A DNA stretch of 64,000 nucleotides from Euonymus europaeus (lineage: Eukaryota; Streptophyta; Magnoliopsida; Celastrales; Celastraceae), in contig OY756958.1 of NCBI GenBank assembly GCA_963580455.1, forward strand, positions 3,050,501 to 3,114,500, in the 5' to 3' direction. The translations under genes and the position numbers were made by a program. The first letter of the stretch is position 1. Each line of letters begins with the position of its first letter. Positions 1 through 11,443 of the stretch are shown here, one piece after another. A model generated the notes under the pieces. That model saw only the letters and a program-made list of their open reading frames with translations. It did no database searches and was not told where the DNA came from.

Positions 1-1733
1 TCATTTAGAGTTCTATTCATGCGTTCAGCCACTCCATTTTGCTGTGGAGTTCCAGGAATGGTCCTTTCCATCCTAATCCCATTCTTAGCACAATATTCAC
101 GGAAATTCCCATCGGTATATTCACCTCCATTATCCGACCTCAAACACTTCACCTTCAAGCCCGTCTCATTTTCAACTAAAGCTCTCCATTTCTTAAATGT
201 CTCATAAACTTCAGATTTATTCTTCAAGAAATAAACCCACAACTTTCTTGTGGCGTCATCAATAAAGGTTACATAGTACTTGGAACCACCAGGAGATTGA
301 ACTGGTGAAGGTCCCCACACATCAGTATGAACAAGCTCCAACTTGGTAGTTTTAGGTGCCCTGCCAGACTTTGAAAAACTCACAATCTTCTGCTTCCCAA
401 AGATACAGTCTTCACAAAGCTCAATCTTCACAGACTTCACACCCTCCAACTTCCCTTTGGACTGTAAAACCTTCAACCCCTTCTCACTAATGTGCCCAAG
501 CCTACGATGCCACAAACTAGCATCATCCTTTTCAGCAACAGTGTTCACCAAATTTACTGAGTTCACGGTCGTATAAAGAGTACCCGACATTTCCCCACGA
601 GCCATAACTAAGGCTCCTTTGGTAACCTTCCAACTTCGGTTATGGAATTTAGTCACACAACCTTCTTTATCCAACTGACCCACAGAAATCAAGTTTTGTG
701 ACAAACCTGGAACATGTCTCACATCATGCAACTTCCACTCATTACCGCTAGGCAATTTTATACATACCTCACCCTTCCCAACAATATCAAGAGCTTCATT
801 ATTGGCAATATAAACCTTGCCAAAATTACCGGACTTGTAATTCCCAATGACACTCTGATTGGAAGTAGAGTGAAAGGATGCTCCAGAGTCTACTACCCAA
901 GACTCTAGTGGACTATGTACACACAAGACCAAAGTATCACCATGGACTTCTTCAACAGTGTTGGCTCGGTTATCATCTTTCAAAGCACGACAATCTTTCT
1001 TTAAATGTCCCGGCTTCCCGCAATGCCAACATCCATCTGCCCATTTTCCAGACTTAGACTGCCCTCGTCCCTTCTTTGACTTAGATCTCCCGCTGTTATT
1101 TGAATTTCTGTTGGATGGTCTACCTCTACTTTCAGTGTTAAGAGCTGAGCCACTCACTGACTCTCCAGCACCCTCTCTCCTTGACTCTTCACTTAGTAGT
1201 GTAGAGCGCACTTCCTTGTATTCAAGTTTCTTCTTTCCATTAGAACTGCAGATTGAATTCACAGTAGTATCCCAATCATCAGGCATAGATGTCAACAGAA
1301 TCAAACACTTCAAGTGCTCCTCAAAGGTAACTTCTACGGACTGGAGTTTATCCATAATCTCATTCAACAATACAACATGTTGGTTCACAGAATTACCCTT
1401 TGACAACTTCAATGTAAACAACTGCCTCAACAACTGAATCTGCTGCACTGCACTCGGTTTCTCATACATCTCAGAAAGTGTACTCATCAACCCGGCTGTA
1501 GTTGTCTCATTAATGACATGTGCACTAACACTTTTTGCAAGTGTCAACCGGACTACACCCAAAGCTTTTTTATCAAGCTTATCCCAATCTGCTCTTTCCA
1601 TACCAGTAGGAACGACACCCTCTAAGGGTACCGCCAAATCTCTAGTATTCAGATAATCAGTAATTTGCATTCTCCAAAAAAGAAAATCATTTCCGTCAAA
1701 CTTATCAACATCTTTAGCACTATCTCCTCCCAT
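1..1733 (-). CDS. Copia Gag-Pol polyprotein, N-terminal 577 codons (partial)
   Basis: The frame starts at an ATG (1733) whose product begins MGGDSAKDVDKFDGNDF, a typical copia Gag start, and stays open to the window edge. In order it encodes the Gag UBN2-like region, a CCHC zinc knuckle (CWHCGKPGHLKKDC, about 1030-990), the protease/pre-integrase region, and the integrase core. The integrase shows TDVWGP, SDNGGEY and TPQQNGVAER, carrying the D, D and E catalytic residues. Reverse transcriptase and RNase H lie off the left edge. No stop or frameshift was seen, unlike the other retroelements here. The intact frame suggests recent activity; this is inference. Confidence 0.92.
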   Translation of the reverse strand, partial: MGGDSAKDVDKFDGNDFLFWRMQITDYLNTRDLAVPLEGVVPTGMERADWDKLDKKALGVVRLTLAKSVSAHVINETTTAGLMSTLSEMYEKPSAVQQIQLLRQLFTLKLSKGNSVNQHVVLLNEIMDKLQSVEVTFEEHLKCLILLTSMPDDWDTTVNSICSSNGKKKLEYKEVRSTLLSEESRREGAGESVSGSALNTESRGRPSNRNSNNSGRSKSKKGRGQSKSGKWADGCWHCGKPGHLKKDCRALKDDNRANTVEEVHGDTLVLCVHSPLESWVVDSGASFHSTSNQSVIGNYKSGNFGKVYIANNEALDIVGKGEVCIKLPSGNEWKLHDVRHVPGLSQNLISVGQLDKEGCVTKFHNRSWKVTKGALVMARGEMSGTLYTTVNSVNLVNTVAEKDDASLWHRRLGHISEKGLKVLQSKGKLEGVKSVKIELCEDCIFGKQKIVSFSKSGRAPKTTKLELVHTDVWGPSPVQSPGGSKYYVTFIDDATRKLWVYFLKNKSEVYETFKKWRALVENETGLKVKCLRSDNGGEYTDGNFREYCAKNGIRMERTIPGTPQQNGVAERMNRTLN

Positions 1734-1788
1734 TACTCCCACTCAACCAAAGATCTCAAACAGCCCAAATAATAGACAAATGAACCTG

Positions 1789-1800
1789 CCTCCGATACCA
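1789..1800 (-). other. Primer-binding site (initiator tRNA-Met type)
   Basis: Immediately inside the LTR the minus strand reads TGGTATCGGAGG. The first seven bases match the usual plant copia tRNA-iMet site (TGGTATCAGAGC); later bases diverge. It lies 2 bases from the LTR end, as expected. Confidence 0.75.
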
Positions 1801-1802
1801 AT

Positions 1803-2524
1803 TGTAGGGGATTTAAAGCGGAAATCCAACCCCCAAATCAACACAAGTAGAAGTAATAGAGATAATAACTAACACCTTCGATGTCAACAAGCACAAGCAA
1901 GCAACAAGGTCTTAACCTCACTTCACTTCAGTTCAGAGAAATCATAAATCACACTTCAAATCAAGAACAAGAACAAGAAAGTAAAGAACACACAAGAGTT
2001 ATAGTGGTTCACCCGATCTTGCGATCTAACAGGCTACGTCCACTGTGGTTGCTGGGCTTCACTAGATTGAGAATCAAGAATACAAACACCACACAAGATC
2101 TCCTTGGATCTAAGGTAATACTCTCACTCTCTCTAGCTTTCTCTCTCTCTTTATATCTTCTCTCAAGAAGGAAAAACAGAATTACTAAAAATAGAAGAGT
2201 TCCAACTACTTTTAAGATCATTTTGGCAACTTGACAAAGTCAACACGTCAGTTCTCCGCTCGAGCGCCAGTGAGCGCTCGAGCATGCTGCACACAAAAAA
2301 CATTCTGGTCCAGAGAACTACTTTCTGACCGCTCGAGCGCACCAGAGCGCTGGAGCATGACACTGTCATGGAATATGGAATTTGACTCCACATCTCAACA
2401 CACACGACATGTACACCACATACACACACTTTATACAACTCACACACACATGTATTCATGCTTTACAACTCACAGCTCTCATACATGGTGTACAGCTCAC
2501 AACTCTCATGCTGTACAACTCACA
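1803..2524 (-). repeat. Copia 5' LTR (722 bp)
   Basis: The LTR starts TGTGAG and ends CCCTACA on the minus strand (TG...CA termini). A TATA-like GATATAAAGAG lies near 2146-2156, followed by a CT-rich leader. The U3 part (2390-2520) is made of diverged CA-rich short repeats. The first bases of the LTR create a TGA stop in the NLR1 reading frame. Confidence 0.8.
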
Positions 2525-5500
2525 TATACAAGGTCTGTATGGTTGTATTCAGGTCGCCATCCCAGCGTACCTTTTCATCAGCAAAGATGCGTACCCTTTC
2601 TTTAAACAAGGTCTGTATGGTTGTATTCAGGTCGCCATCCCAGCGTACCTTTTCATCAGCAAATACTTCTTCATGGAGACTTCGGAGCTTAAAACCCGAA
2701 AGTGGTCCCTTGCAAAAAGTTTTCAGATTGGGGCAACTTACCACTTTTACACTTTCCAGTGATGGTAATTTGAAGGCAAGTTTCCCTGAGCCGCAGAAGC
2801 TTGAAAGGTTTGGCATATGAAAAATATGTAGGCCTTTCAGTTGGGGGAAAATGATATCATCCTCTGCCTCACGGCCCTCATCTTCCCCTACACATTCTAC
2901 AATGGACGTCATCATTTCACATCTATATACTCCTAAGTCCTGGAGCTGCATCATGCTCTTAGCTGTCGAGGAAGACATTAAGTAAGTCAATCCCTTACAA
3001 ACTGCTACGTCCAGTCTGATCAAATTGCAGAATGACAGCAGTGAGGACGGAAACAGGATTTTCAATCTGCCACATGAAGTTACTCTCAGAGTTTTGAGAC
3101 TGCAAAATGATGATGAGAGCTCTCCAGCCTCGACAACGACTCCTCCATTTGGGAATATCTCTTCGAAATCACTAAAACTTACACCAAGTTGTTCCAAATT
3201 GGGCAGTTTCTTAAAGAAAACTGATGGAAAAGAAGTGATGATTTCATCATGGAAGTCATGAACCTCAAGGGATTTTAATCTGCAAAACATTTCAGATCCA
3301 AATTCTCCATGCCACATCATCTTAATCGTGTAATTCGAACTCAATAACATATTTTCCAGGTTGGGGAATATCTCCTGTGAAAATGTTATGTAAATGTAAA
3401 AAAAAACGGTGCAAAGAAGTTATTATTCACTCAACATGCTAGTACAGTGCAAAAAAAACACACACAAATATATATATATATATTAATTTTACACGTGGCT
3501 TCACATAATTTAAACATGCAGCTATTATTACTAAATTGTTAATTGTTATAGAAGAAAAATAATTGATGGAATTTAATGTGCTTAGTAACCAAAAAGAAAG
3601 TGTTATTTAAGTGAATATACACTAATTAAAAAACTTCCATAATGATGCTAATTAATTTAACTCTCCAAAACACATGGAAATTTTGTTTCTACTCCACATT
3701 TGAAGTAGCCCTAATTTAATGAATAGTGGAATAATTTAATATAACTATAACTATAAGTTATTATTATTATTAAATAATATAAATATAAATTACAAATATA
3801 TTTTCGTAAAAATAAAATTGAAATCATTATCTTAAATCGTATAAATACTACTTTTTTTAGTATATATATTTTTTATTACAAAAAACAAATAGTATTTTTT
3901 ATGATTTTAAAATCTTCTGGCATTATATAATATTAAATTGTAATTTAAAACTTTCTGTAACTTTAATTTACTTTATTATAAATATTCATTAAATTTTCTA
4001 TGAAATTCAAAACAAATGAAATAGAAACACATCTATATCTAAGCAGAATAAAGGTGATTAGACATGAAATGTGAAGTTTAGATCTTGTAAGCAGAGAGTT
4101 CTAAGTCCATACCATTTCATGCGAAAAAAAGGGTTGCTTATCATGCGCTCCTCCTTCTTGGACATCCCAACATTCAGAAGCAAATATTTTCAGTCTACCA
4201 CATCCAATAACTTCCAATGTCTTTAACAGAGGCCATTCCGAGGTATGAATTCCAGGGTAGAAACTTCTTAGTTTTGGTAGGTCTCTAAGTGTCAGGGAAG
4301 TTACTTTTGGGAACTCCAACCTTACATCCACTTCTACATCCCCTTCCGTTGCAACAATGTTCTCAACAACCCTACAATTCCAAATATATCTCAGACTTGG
4401 ACAATCATTGATTCCCATTAACTCTAGTTTTGTAATATGCATCTCCAAAACATTTGGCCCTTCCAAATCAAATATCACATCCATTGACTTGCAACGGAAT
4501 ATCTCCAATTCTCGTAGGTTCTGGAGTCCTGTCATCATATTAGACGGAAAAATGTTCAGCAGATTTTCACAGCCATCCACCCAAAGATTACCCAGTTTGC
4601 AAAAGGAATCTGGGGCGAGTTCATTGTGCCATATTCTTTTCAGGTTAACCATATACTCTATGTCTAACTTGCAAACGCTGTTAACACCCTCCAATTCATC
4701 GAGATATAGGTCTTCAGTTTTCTTTAGTAATTCCTTAACATCATGCTTCAAATGAATACTTGTAGAGAGTTTGAGTTTCAACCTTCGTGAGGTTTCATAC
4801 CCGCTAGGCCATCTCCAATCCCAGTCATCTCCTATTAATATTTTAAAACATTTCAACCTGACTGAGAACAAGTCATTAGGCATAATATTGGAATTCGGTA
4901 TGTGAATATCTAATCTACTAAGCTTAGACAAGTTCTTCAACTCAGCAAGGCAAGCATTTTGACAATTATCTCCTTCAGCCTGCCAGTTTACAAAGCTTTC
5001 ATCCACATACAATTCTTCTAATTGAGTCAGCGATGAAATGACATTTCTTGGAATCACTTCAAGATTAATACATCTGCTGACACACAACAACTTCAGACCA
5101 GTCAATTGCCTAATTTCCTGAGGCAAATGGGAGATGTTTGTCTTCACAAAGCGAAGAACCTCTAGTCCAACCAGCTCTCCGATCATGGCCGTATCTTCCA
5201 ACTCACACTCCTCAAGAGAAACAGTGTGAAGGTTTTTTAGACAACGAAGGGATGGAGGCAAAGATGGAAGTATTATATTCTTAATGTCTAAGACCATAAT
5301 TCCTCCCACCCCTTGAAAAAATGAATTAGGAATCTTCAAGTAACGATTTTTGGAATGCAGAATGAATAACTTCAGCTCTGGAGATTCCAACCCATCTAGT
5401 AATCTGTGAATATAATTGCGAGGAAAATATATGGAAGAGAACTTTGCATCTGTATTCCTTCTGGGCCATTCTTCCAATTCACCATCATATTCTTCCATGA

Positions 5501-6961
5501 ACATAATATGCTTTTGGCGTGCATATGACACAGCAAACATGTGAACCACATCATGCATTTTCACGTAACCATTTTTTTCACCATCTAATATTAAACACTT
5601 GGATTTGAGGTCTCCAACCAATTTATGCAACTTGCTTCTCCTATCTTCCAAGCAATCAATTTCTCTGAAAGAATCAAGGCTCATGCAGTAGTTAAACAAA
5701 TCTTCAATAGCATAATCCATATTTACCAATTGACCACAAAGCAGGAACAGCTGTTTGATCACATCATTTTTCAAGTGACTGTAACTCAACTCTAGAGCAG
5801 AATACGCTCGTGCATCGAATTCGTCATTTTCAAACTTTTCTAATTGTCGTAAGGCTTCTTTCCAAGTATGTGAATCATTTATATTTCTTAGAGCGCTTGC
5901 AACTGTGGCAATCAAAATTGGCAAACCTACACACCTTTTAGATATTTCAACAGTGAGAGATTGCAAATTGCGATCTTTCACGACATCACCTGCCGTTTTC
6001 TCAAATAGATCCCAGGCCTCCTTATCATTTAATGCATCAACCATGATATTCAAACTGTTAGTACCCATCCGGGTTAATACTTGCCCATCTCTAGATGTCA
6101 TCAATATTTTGCATCCTTTGTGGTCATCCCCGAAAGGTATTCCTAACTCTCCAAGATCAAGACTTGCCCATATATTATCAAGAATCACTAGAATTTTCCT
6201 TTCTTTCTGCAAATGTTCACGTAACTCCTTGGATCTCCCAGAAGTTGTCTCCTTTTGGAATTTGAAATTTAAGTCTTCTGCAATTTCTTCTTGAATCCTT
6301 GGCTCAAGTCTTTATTTAAAGATACCTCTGAAAAAATCACCACATCAAAAATCCTGTCTACATTGGCTTGTTCAGCAGCTTTCTTCACAAGAGTAGTTTT
6401 ACCCACACCACCCATGCCCCAAACGCCAATCATGCAGACATTAGGATCTTTTAAACCCGTCATAATATCTTCCAAACGGCATGCTCTTGATTCGAAATTC
6501 TCATAATCCTTGATGGTTGGAAAAAGTATTCCTTGTGGAGCAGGACGATAAGAAACACTAGTAAACTCCCCTGCCAACAGAAGATCGGCTGCGGCCTTTG
6601 ATTCTTCCTCAGCTTTCTTGCTGAGCTGGTATCTTGCCTTCAAATTAGGACAGAACCCAAAGAAACACCCCTTCTTTGCCCTCTCTGTTTCCTCCAAAAA
6701 ACGTTCTGCATCCTCATCAACTGTTGTCACGCGCTGTAGCCAGTCATTAACGTCCCCTTCAATCACCTCCATTTTCACCCTGGTTGCATCTTCAACTGCA
6801 TGGTCGATTCTCTCTCTCTTAAGTCTCAGATTATGGAGCTGATGCTTAAAGTTATCTACATTTCTTTTGAAGTGGAACACATAAGTAATTTGACGCTTAA
6901 TCCAACTTGCAGCAGGAGCAGCCACCTGGTCTGCAACAATGGGAGCAACAATCTCGGCCAT
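2525..6961 (-). pseudogene. NLR1: CC-NB-ARC-LRR resistance gene, broken
   Basis: First gene of the cluster, paralogous to NLR2. The ATG at 6961 (MAEIVAPIV) matches the other copies. The CC region and P-loop (GMGGVGKTT) are intact. A 2-bp insertion near 6300, relative to NLR3, shifts the frame between the P-loop and kinase-2; the other frame then runs open from 6212 to 4113 (kinase-2 LVILDNIW, MHDVV, LRRs). Exons 1 and 3 are fused at about 4670 by a 1.37-kb deletion that removes exon 2 and two introns yet stays in frame. A second in-frame deletion of about 18 codons lies at 4385. Exon 4 (3374-2525) has a tandem duplication of about 26 codons and ends in the copia LTR. Loss of function is likely unless the 2-bp insertion is an assembly error. 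Confidence 0.9.
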
Positions 6962-7012
6962 TTCCCAAAAGTTTTCTTCAGAGTCAAACACAGAGTGAAA
7001 CAGTGTTACTGA

Positions 7013-7123
7013 CTATAAAAAGATATGGAAGTAAATGAGGAATACTAATAAGGATTCTTTTTTTAAGAGTTGATAAACAGAAGAAGGAAATTATAGAGAC
7101 AAACAGATAAAAAATGGACATAC
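7013..7123 (-). other. NLR1 5'-UTR intron (111 bp)
   Basis: Upstream of the ATG the minus strand has a donor GGCAAAG|GTATGTCC and an acceptor TTTTTATAG|TCAG. The same intron, also 111 bp, precedes NLR2 (39120-39010); NLR3 keeps a 61-bp version. Conservation of both sites in three copies supports a spliced leader. Confidence 0.7.
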
Positions 7124-8495
7124 CTTTGCCAAATATTAATGATGCGAAGCTTTGATGGTTTGAGTCTTTTGTATTCTTTAGTTTTGGTTGTCAAAAACTG
7201 GAAATGATGCAACAATCAGAAATTAAGAGTAGGAAGTTCAGAATAAAGTTTGAAGAAGGTAAATTTGCAGAGCAGAAGCACAGTGGGGATATATGTGAAG
7301 AAATGAGGATAGAGCATGAGAAGAAAGCTAGAAAGTAGAAAAATCAATGCAAAGACGTATAAAAATAAGTGTGAAAGCACTGCTAAGACTAGAAAAATCA
7401 ACGTGAAGACTCAAAAAAATGTGACGGTAGCGCCATCAAAAAAATTTGAATTTTTTTTTTCGGGAGAAACTCTTTATAATATCTATTAATTGATTCAAGC
7501 AACATAAATTTATACAAGGAATTCATTTCATCAATTAAAGCAAACACATACAATCAAAGGTGCACAAACACTTTTCAAATCTAACCTCCGATACTAGAAC
7601 CAGCAGGATATATATCCAATCAATTTTCAAGTATTGAAATAATCATGAGTTTGACACTGATACAGAGTAGAAGAAAGAGTTGACGATCCGAGGGGCTGAG
7701 GTGAGGGAATTACCTGGTCGGGCAGGCCCTCGAGAAAGAGTTGACGATCGGTGGAAGAAACGTAGACGCTGGTCTCTGGTTGGCTGGAGCAGTGGAGCCT
7801 AGAATCTGTCTGGAGAAGCCGAGAAGTGCAGATCGGAAGAAACGAAGACGCTGGCCTTGCCGCCTTGGAGAATTGCAGATGTAAATAGACGTTGGACGAC
7901 ACTCGGCAGGATGGGCACGGCTAGATACAGAGTAGAAGAAAGTAGTATATTCGCCGAAGGAAAAAAACTCAACAATAATGAGAAGGCGATGGCTATGGCA
8001 ATATGCATGACAGTTGTATGAGTAGGGTCCATTGACTCCTGCGATGTGAATATCTCTATCTTTTTTGGGACATTTATGTCATTATATATCTTCTTCTTTT
8101 TTAATTTAATTTAATTTTATGGAATGCGGCATCTTTTCTTAAATATAACATATCATGATTGTTGTGGGTTTGATCCTTCTTTTAATATTATTTCAAAATG
8201 ATGTTGGTCACTTATTTTTGATTAACTAAAAGACCATAATACCTTTTTAAAACCGAATTTCATTTTTTCAAATCTCATCGAAAACCAAATTTTAAAAATA
8301 AATAAATTATGAAACCGAAACCACATCCAAAGAAATCGAACCAAATGAAAACTTTTGGTTTGGTTTGGTTTTCGAGTCGGCTTTCAATTTGGATTTGTTT
8401 TTAACACCCTCAAGAGTATCTCCAATGTTTTCTCATATATATATATATGAGAAAGTACGAAAGAAGTAATGGGAGTTCACCAAACTTTCTAAATT
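7124..8495. other. NLR1 upstream flank (promoter region)
   Basis: This matches the NLR2 upstream DNA at 39121-40200 and holds no gene. A short TATA-like ATATAT at 7290-7295 is the counterpart of a longer one in NLR2. About 170 bp at 7440-7620 is absent from the NLR2 copy. Short frames here have no recognisable domain. Confidence 0.6.
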
Positions 8496-8958
8496 CTAAT
8501 AACATAAAAATAAAAACTTTTTAAAAACATGATTTGAGAGAAATTTAGAGAATAAAAACAGCTAATTGTAACCCCAAAATACATCCCCACCCTTTGTGAT
8601 TATTCAATTCTTGGAAGCCACTCTTCTTTTGTTTATCTCTAAATACAATTCCTTGATTTTTTTTTTCTTCTTTTTCGGTGAAGAAAAAATAATAATTATA
8701 ATAATAAATTCGATAATTATATCACTAATTAATGAGATGCCTATAGCTATGGCTATGAGTAGGGTACATTCTAATTGACTCCTGCTATGTGCATATCTAT
8801 CTTATTGGATATTATGTCACAAGAATTAAATAGGGCAAATTAGATAAAATGACATAATCATGTTTAATTTTAGAAGGAGGTCCAATTCATTTAAAAAATT
8901 AGAAATAAGGACAAAATAATTAAACTACACAAACTATCACTCTCATCCATTACACGTG

Positions 8959-9250
8959 GTCTTCATCTTCGACAATAAAAGCTCATCTTCCCAACATCTG
9001 ATCGAAGAGAGACTATTGCCGTTGAAATTATATTATCGAGAGGAGTCCAACGACGGTGGTCTCTCCTCAATCCGCCGTCGGAAAAGGCCGGATAGAGGCA
9101 AAACGTTCGAAACACATTTTGCCTCGATCTGGATGTTTCTGACATCGGATTGAAGCGATACTGGTGGCGTTGGATTCGTATCGGCCAAACGATTCCAACG
9201 CCACCAGTCTTACCTCCATCCAACGTTAGAAACAGCTGCAGCAATGAAAA
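8959..9250. repeat. Hairpin-forming repeat cluster, left part
   Basis: At 9157-9210 the sequence ACTGGTGGCGTTGGATTCGT is followed about 8 bases later by its near-perfect reverse complement. A second inverted pair around 9095-9128 uses GAGGCAAAACG and its complement. The same modules recur at 10700-11110, on the far side of the tandem array. No coding capacity was recognised. Confidence 0.6.
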
Positions 9251-9394
9251 GAAGTTTTGGGGCGTCGTCGAAGCTTCGCGGTGTCTTTCCGGCTGCTATG
9301 GACCTCTGTTCTGGCTGCCATAGGTCGGGCTTTACTCCTCTCATAGTTGTGTTTCTTTTGAGACCAACGACGATCATTTTGGTAGTCGAACAAA

Positions 9395-10440
9395 TAAGTT
9401 AAGCTAAAAAATATGAAATCATAGTTTTAAAACTCATTTTCTCTGTAGAACCTATATTTCTCTGTAGAACCTTTATTTATCTTTAGAATCACTTTTCTCT
9501 GTAAAATATATTTTTCTCTATACAATAGACCCAAAGCTCGTATTCAATACTAAAACCTTATGTCCCAAAGTTCAGACATAAAAGTCAGGCCAAAAAATAT
9601 GAAATCATAGTTTTCGTTCTACTGCTAGTGCATAACTTTTTTTCTCTTTATAACCTATATTTCTCTGTATAATATTTATTTCTATGTAGAAATCTTTTTC
9701 TTTATAGAACATATATTTCTCTGTAGAATCTTTATTTATCTTTAGAATCACTTTTTCTCTATACAATAGACCCAAAGCTCGGATTCAATACTAAAATCAA
9801 TACTAAAACCATATGTCCCAAGGTTCAGACATAAAAGTCAGGCCAAAAAATATGAAATCACAATTTTATTTCTACTGCTAGTGTATAACTCCTTTTTTCT
9901 TTATAATTTATATGTATCTGTAGAACTTTTATTTCTCTGTAGAACTCTTTTTCTCTGTAGAACCTATATTTCTTTGTAGAACCTTTATTTATCTTTAGAA
10001 TCATTTTCTCTTCGTAAAATATCTTTTTTTCATATACAATAGACCCAAAGCTCGGATTCAATAATAAAATTCTATGTCCCAAGTGATGAACCCAAGGTTT
10101 CGACATAAAAGTCAGGCCAAAAAATATGAAATCACATTTTTCGTTCTACTGTTAGTGCATAGCTCTTGTTCTCTTTATAACCTATATTTCTCTGTAGAAC
10201 CTTTATTTCTCTGTACAATTCTTTTTTCTATGTAATTTTTTTCTCTATTCGGCAGACCCAAAACACAGATTCACTACTAAACTTTTATGTCGCAAGTGAT
10301 AAAACTCAAGCCTCAGATTCGTTAAACTCTAACGGACTCAAGGAACGGATTCACTACTAAAATATTAAATGTCACAAGTACTAAATCCTAGGGTCCTAAC
10401 TACTAAACTCTAACGGGCTCGGATAGCCTAAACACCGGGG
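9395..10440. repeat. Tandem repeat array, unit about 250-275 bp
   Basis: The anchor CAGGCCAAAAAATATGAAATC recurs near 9586, 9839 and 10113, with a weaker copy near 9396. Each unit has several sub-repeats of CTCTGTAGAACCT-ATTT type, then GACCCAAAGCTCGGATTCA and a TATGTCCCAAG motif. Decayed copies continue to about 10560. It looks like a small satellite or internal array of a mobile element. No gene seen. Confidence 0.7.
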
Positions 10441-10689
10441 TTCAAACTTCCAAAATTAGTTAGAACTCTTTTTTCCTGTAGAACTATTTTTTCTCTATTC
10501 GATAGATCAAAACCCGGATTCGCTTTTAAAAGCCTATGTCCCAAGTAATGAACTAGAAAGTTCAGATTCACTAAATTCAACAAATTCTTACCATTGGAAG
10601 CACTTGAAGCAAGACCTACATAATGGGCCAATAATATCATTATAAAATGTACAGTGTTATTTTTCTCTGTAGAACCTGCGAAAATATTT

Positions 10690-11110
10690 TTTGACTAAGT
10701 AATCACTTTTCGATGATGGATTGAGGCGAGACCAGTGACGTTGGAATTGTCCGACCAAGATGAATTCAAAGCTACCAATCCCGTCTCGATCCATCTCCAG
10801 AAACGACCGGATTGAGGTAAAACACGTTATGATTGGTGCCGACTATTTTGCCTTGATTTGGAAGTTTCCAATGTCGGATCTTAACAAGTGTAGGGCGTTG
10901 GATTTGTCTCGGCCTAACAATTTTAACGCCACTAATCTCACCTCGATCTGACATGAGAAACGATCGGATTGAGGCAAAATGTGTTATGAACGTTTTGCCT
11001 CAAATCGACAGTTTTCGATGTCGAATCTTGGCAAGGCCAATGGAGTTGGATTCGTCTCGACCTCACGATTCCAACGCCACTGGTCTCTCCTCAATCCAAA
11101 CTCGGAAGCA
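10690..11110. repeat. Hairpin-forming repeat cluster, right part
   Basis: At least three diverged hairpin modules of the GGCGTTGGATTCGTC...ACGATTCCAACGCC type occur (about 10740-10790, 10885-10935, 11038-11090), separated by ATTGAGGCAAAAC-like spacers. They are relatives of the module at 9157-9210. Together the two clusters bracket the tandem array, which suggests one composite element of unknown class. Confidence 0.55.
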
Positions 11111-11443
11111 TCCGCAGCGAGAAAAATAAGTTTTCAATCATATTTAATTGAAATAACAATGATAAATCTGCAATTTTAAGTTTTGTCATTAATTCAATAA
11201 ATTTAAAAATGAGCAGGACCTTAACTAACAAAAAAAATTCAGCTGTCATTTTACTCTTAAAAATTAATAAATTTGGACCTAAGCCTAATTTTCTCAATTA
11301 AATATTGGTTTTAATTCCTTTCTCATATAAAGGTTTGTTTGGAGCAGAGATAAATACAAGTTTATAATAATTCTTTTCTAGCTTTCTTCTTCCTTCTTTA
11401 CTCCTTTCATGTCTGTTTTCTTTCACTCCTAAGAGAGTACTAA

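Larger units (their letters stand above)
1..2524 (-). mobile_element. Ty1-copia LTR retrotransposon, 5' part (continues beyond the left edge)
   Basis: Read on the minus strand the order is LTR (2524-1803), a primer-binding site of the initiator tRNA-Met type, then a single open gag-pol frame that leaves the window at base 1. The outer LTR boundary was set by comparing NLR1 exon 4 with the NLR2 and NLR3 copies: NLR homology stops exactly where TGTGAGTT begins at 2524. The element therefore sits inside the last NLR1 exon. The open frame suggests a young insertion. The 3' LTR and target duplication are outside the window, so LTR age and completeness cannot be judged. Confidence 0.9.
8496..11298. 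other. 2.8-kb segment absent from the NLR2 flank
   Basis: The NLR2 flank (about 41790) reads straight from CTTTCTAAAT into ATTG. In the NLR1 flank the two halves are separated by 2,803 bp and bounded by TAAAT on both sides (8491-8495, 11299-11303). It contains extra copies of NLR flank motifs (8590-8815), hairpin repeats and a satellite-like array. No terminal inverted repeats or gene were seen. Either an insertion with a 5-bp target duplication, or NLR2 lost it by deletion between two TAAAT copies. Confidence 0.55.

Noticed and set aside
4357..6842. Plus-strand ORFs of 70-130 codons across the NLR genes
   Set aside because: They are antisense shadows of NLR coding sequence and recur at the same relative place in each copy.
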